From Parvimonas sp. (GTDB lineage Bacteria > Bacillota > Clostridia > Tissierellales > Peptoniphilaceae), in NCBI GenBank assembly GCA_022770425.1, contig JALEHY010000061.1, positions 1 through 16,047 on the forward strand: a stretch of 16,047 bases of DNA. Direction: 5' to 3'. Position numbers and translations under genes: made by a program. Position 1 is the first letter of the stretch. Each line of letters starts with the position of its first letter. This document shows, in pieces, positions 15,704-16,047 of the stretch. The notes beneath the pieces are model-generated. The model saw nothing but the letters and a program-made list of their open reading frames with translations, was not told the DNA's origin and did no database searches.

Positions 15704-16047
15704 ATGAAAAAAAGTACAATTTCAAAATTACTTATTTGTGCAATTATTTTAGGCTTTAATTCAAAGATAAACTTCGCACAAGAAGTTACAGAAACTACTG
15801 CCTCGAATGGTTTGACTTCAGAAAAAGTTACAGCAGTAAATAAAAATGAATCAACTAATGTTGAAAACAAAGTTGAAAAACTTGAAAGTACAGAAAAACC
15901 GAAGGTTGAAACTGCTGTTGAAAAACCTAAAAGCGATTTAACTGTGAATAAGGAAAATATCGTTGAAAAACAAGAAGAAAAACCTAAAGCTTTTACAGCT
16001 CCGAAAGTTGAAACGAGAGCTGCAAACGAAGTAAGAGAAGCAACTCC
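15704..16047 (+). CDS. Secreted surface protein, N-terminal 114 codons (3' end beyond window)
   Basis: The ATG at 15704 opens a frame that runs to the right edge. Residues 1-25 are a signal peptide (KKSTISK, hydrophobic core, likely cut NFA|QE), the same A|QE cleavage pattern as in the other surface protein. The mature start is low-complexity and rich in Lys, Glu, Thr, Val and Pro. Degenerate VEKPK/KVE/EKPK units recur between about 45 and 100 (VEKLESTEKPKVE, VEKPKSD, EEKPKAF, PKVETRA), as in N-terminal stalk regions of wall-anchored proteins. The body and anchor lie outside the window, so no function can be given. AAGGAG (15685-15690) is 13 bases before the ATG, rather far. An in-frame ATT at 15695 is closer but an unlikely start. 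No significant frameshift is seen. Confidence 0.85.
   Translation, partial: MKKSTISKLLICAIILGFNSKINFAQEVTETTASNGLTSEKVTAVNKNESTNVENKVEKLESTEKPKVETAVEKPKSDLTVNKENIVEKQEEKPKAFTAPKVETRAANEVREAT

Noticed and set aside
15601..15870. Minus-strand frame of 89 codons opposite the second surface-protein gene
   Set aside because: It covers the promoter, the AT tract and the signal-peptide region of the plus-strand gene. Its product is low-complexity and no ribosome site supports it.

Overview
The window is clearly AT-rich, with A/T-ending codons, strong AGGAGG ribosome sites, several TTG starts and U-tailed hairpin terminators. This fits a low-GC anaerobic Firmicute. The large signal-peptide surface proteins with Listeria-Bacteroides repeats and the mix of housekeeping genes would suit a Peptoniphilaceae/Tissierellia-type coccus such as Parvimonas, but that placement is inference and not decided by the sequence.

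Layout. (1) Bases 1-4214, minus strand: the first 1404 codons of a very large secreted surface protein. It has a signal peptide, a beta-helix-like region, Listeria-Bacteroides repeats and three tandem repeats of about 213 residues; its 3' end lies off the left edge. (2) 4512-5672, plus: a monocistronic Gate-type multispanning membrane protein of the clostridial CD0519/CD1768-like group, with its own terminator. (3) 5803-10461, plus: a molybdenum operon, modA-modB-modC-moaA-moaC-MOSC protein. It is preceded by a promoter and a structured leader that looks like a Moco (RF01055-type) riboswitch with mutually exclusive antiterminator and terminator, and it ends at a hairpin terminator. (4) 10575-12122, plus: a two-domain ABC-F ATPase with its own promoter and terminator. 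(5) 12556-15323, plus: a two-gene unit of a membrane-anchored glycerophosphodiester phosphodiesterase and prolyl aminopeptidase (pip), ended by a strong bidirectional terminator. (6) 15704 to the right edge, plus: the N-terminus of a second secreted, Lys/Glu/Pro-rich surface protein. A (TA)9 tract folded into a hairpin sits at its predicted mRNA 5' end.

How it fits together. The central operon imports molybdate (ModABC) and performs the first step of molybdopterin synthesis (MoaA + MoaC, GTP to cyclic pyranopterin monophosphate). It adds a MOSC protein and appears to be shut off by the finished cofactor through the leader RNA. No moaD, moaE, moeA, mogA or mobA and no molybdoenzyme is in the window, so the rest of the pathway must be elsewhere or missing. 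The flanking surface-protein genes are the variable part of the window. No tRNA, rRNA, CRISPR array, transposase or phage gene was seen.
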